Source: Vitreoscilla sp.
GTDB taxonomy: Bacteria; Pseudomonadota; Gammaproteobacteria; Burkholderiales; Burkholderiaceae
Assembly (NCBI GenBank): GCA_014378125.1
Contig: JACMOG010000758.1
Location: 1-6,007, forward strand
Length of the DNA: 6,007 nucleotides
Direction of reading: 5' to 3'
This document shows, piece after piece, positions 5,816-6,007 of this stretch; the stretch's first letter is position 1, and the number at the start of each line of letters is the position of its first letter. Below the pieces are notes generated by a model that was not told where the DNA came from, searched no databases, and saw nothing but the letters and a program-made list of their open reading frames with translations. Both the position numbers and the translations under genes were made by a program.

Positions 5816-6007
5816 GTGCACGACCTCGCCCTGATCGCCCATCACCCAGCCGACCCCGTCCGCCGCCGCCTGTTGCGCGCCGCCGCGGCCGGCGCCGTGC
5901 TGGCGCTGCCCGGCGCCGCGGTCCTGGCGCAGCAGCGCGAGGGCGTGCAGGTGGGCCGGCGCTCGCACTTCGAGTCGCTGGTACCGGCCGCCGAGATCGA
6001 GGCGGAG
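5816..6007 (+). CDS. Probable exported M48-family metallopeptidase, N-terminal fragment
   Basis: An open frame runs to the right edge without a stop; only 64 codons from a GTG at 5816 are visible. The N-terminus looks like an export signal: a polar stretch, VRRRLLR (15-21), a hydrophobic run AAAAGAVLALPGAAVL (22-37) and a likely cleavage near Leu-Ala-Gln (37-39). The Arg cluster loosely resembles a twin-arginine motif. The mature start, REGVQVGRRS followed by LVPAAEIEAE, matches my memory of the start of M48 zinc metallopeptidases in Burkholderiales, where an HExxH site follows about 100 residues later, outside this window. No catalytic residue is visible, so the family call is tentative. The start is uncertain: a TTG at 5774 is in frame and overlaps the ampG stop as TTGA, adding 14 residues, and a GTG at 5732 is also in frame. 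Neither start has a clear Shine-Dalgarno. The tight spacing suggests co-transcription with ampG. Confidence 0.6.
   Translation, partial: MHDLALIAHHPADPVRRRLLRAAAAGAVLALPGAAVLAQQREGVQVGRRSHFESLVPAAEIEAE

Overview
The window is a GC-rich (by eye roughly 70%) piece of bacterial chromosome, almost fully coding. Codon use, the Cys-Gly-run lipoprotein start, the M48 peptidase type at the right edge and the overall protein style point to a betaproteobacterium of the order Burkholderiales. That placement is an inference from protein style; there is no rRNA or other phylogenetic marker here. I see no mobile element, CRISPR array, tRNA, rRNA or phage gene.

Layout. Two gene groups diverge from a 153-base intergenic region (2953-3105). 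Leftward (minus strand) run a compact type I signal peptidase (2284-2952), a GT1-type glycosyltransferase strongly resembling RhlB rhamnosyltransferase (981-2279, apparently starting at a rare CTG four bases after the peptidase stop), and, after a 101-base gap, the N-terminal 293 residues of an exported TPR-repeat protein that leaves the window at base 1. Rightward (plus strand) run a CAP/SCP-domain lipoprotein (3106-4134), an AmpG-type muropeptide permease (4176-5777), and the first 64 or so residues of a probable exported M48-family metallopeptidase (from 5816, or from 5774 if a TTG start overlapping the ampG stop is used).

How the genes may work together. Every gene except possibly the TPR protein has a cell-envelope role. 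The signal peptidase cleaves exported precursors, the glycosyltransferase probably glycosylates a lipid or small hydrophobic acceptor, the CAP lipoprotein is membrane-anchored, AmpG imports anhydro-muropeptides during peptidoglycan recycling, and the M48 protein is probably a periplasmic protease. Only the lepB-glycosyltransferase pair (abutting, likely translationally coupled) and the ampG-M48 pair (tight spacing) show operon-like linkage. A single envelope pathway is not demonstrated.

I do not see a clearly novel system. The points most worth a second look are the absence of a normal start codon for the RhlB-like enzyme, its pairing with an apparently secondary signal peptidase and no RhlA, the two inserts in AmpG, and the uncharacterised C-terminal domain of the CAP lipoprotein.
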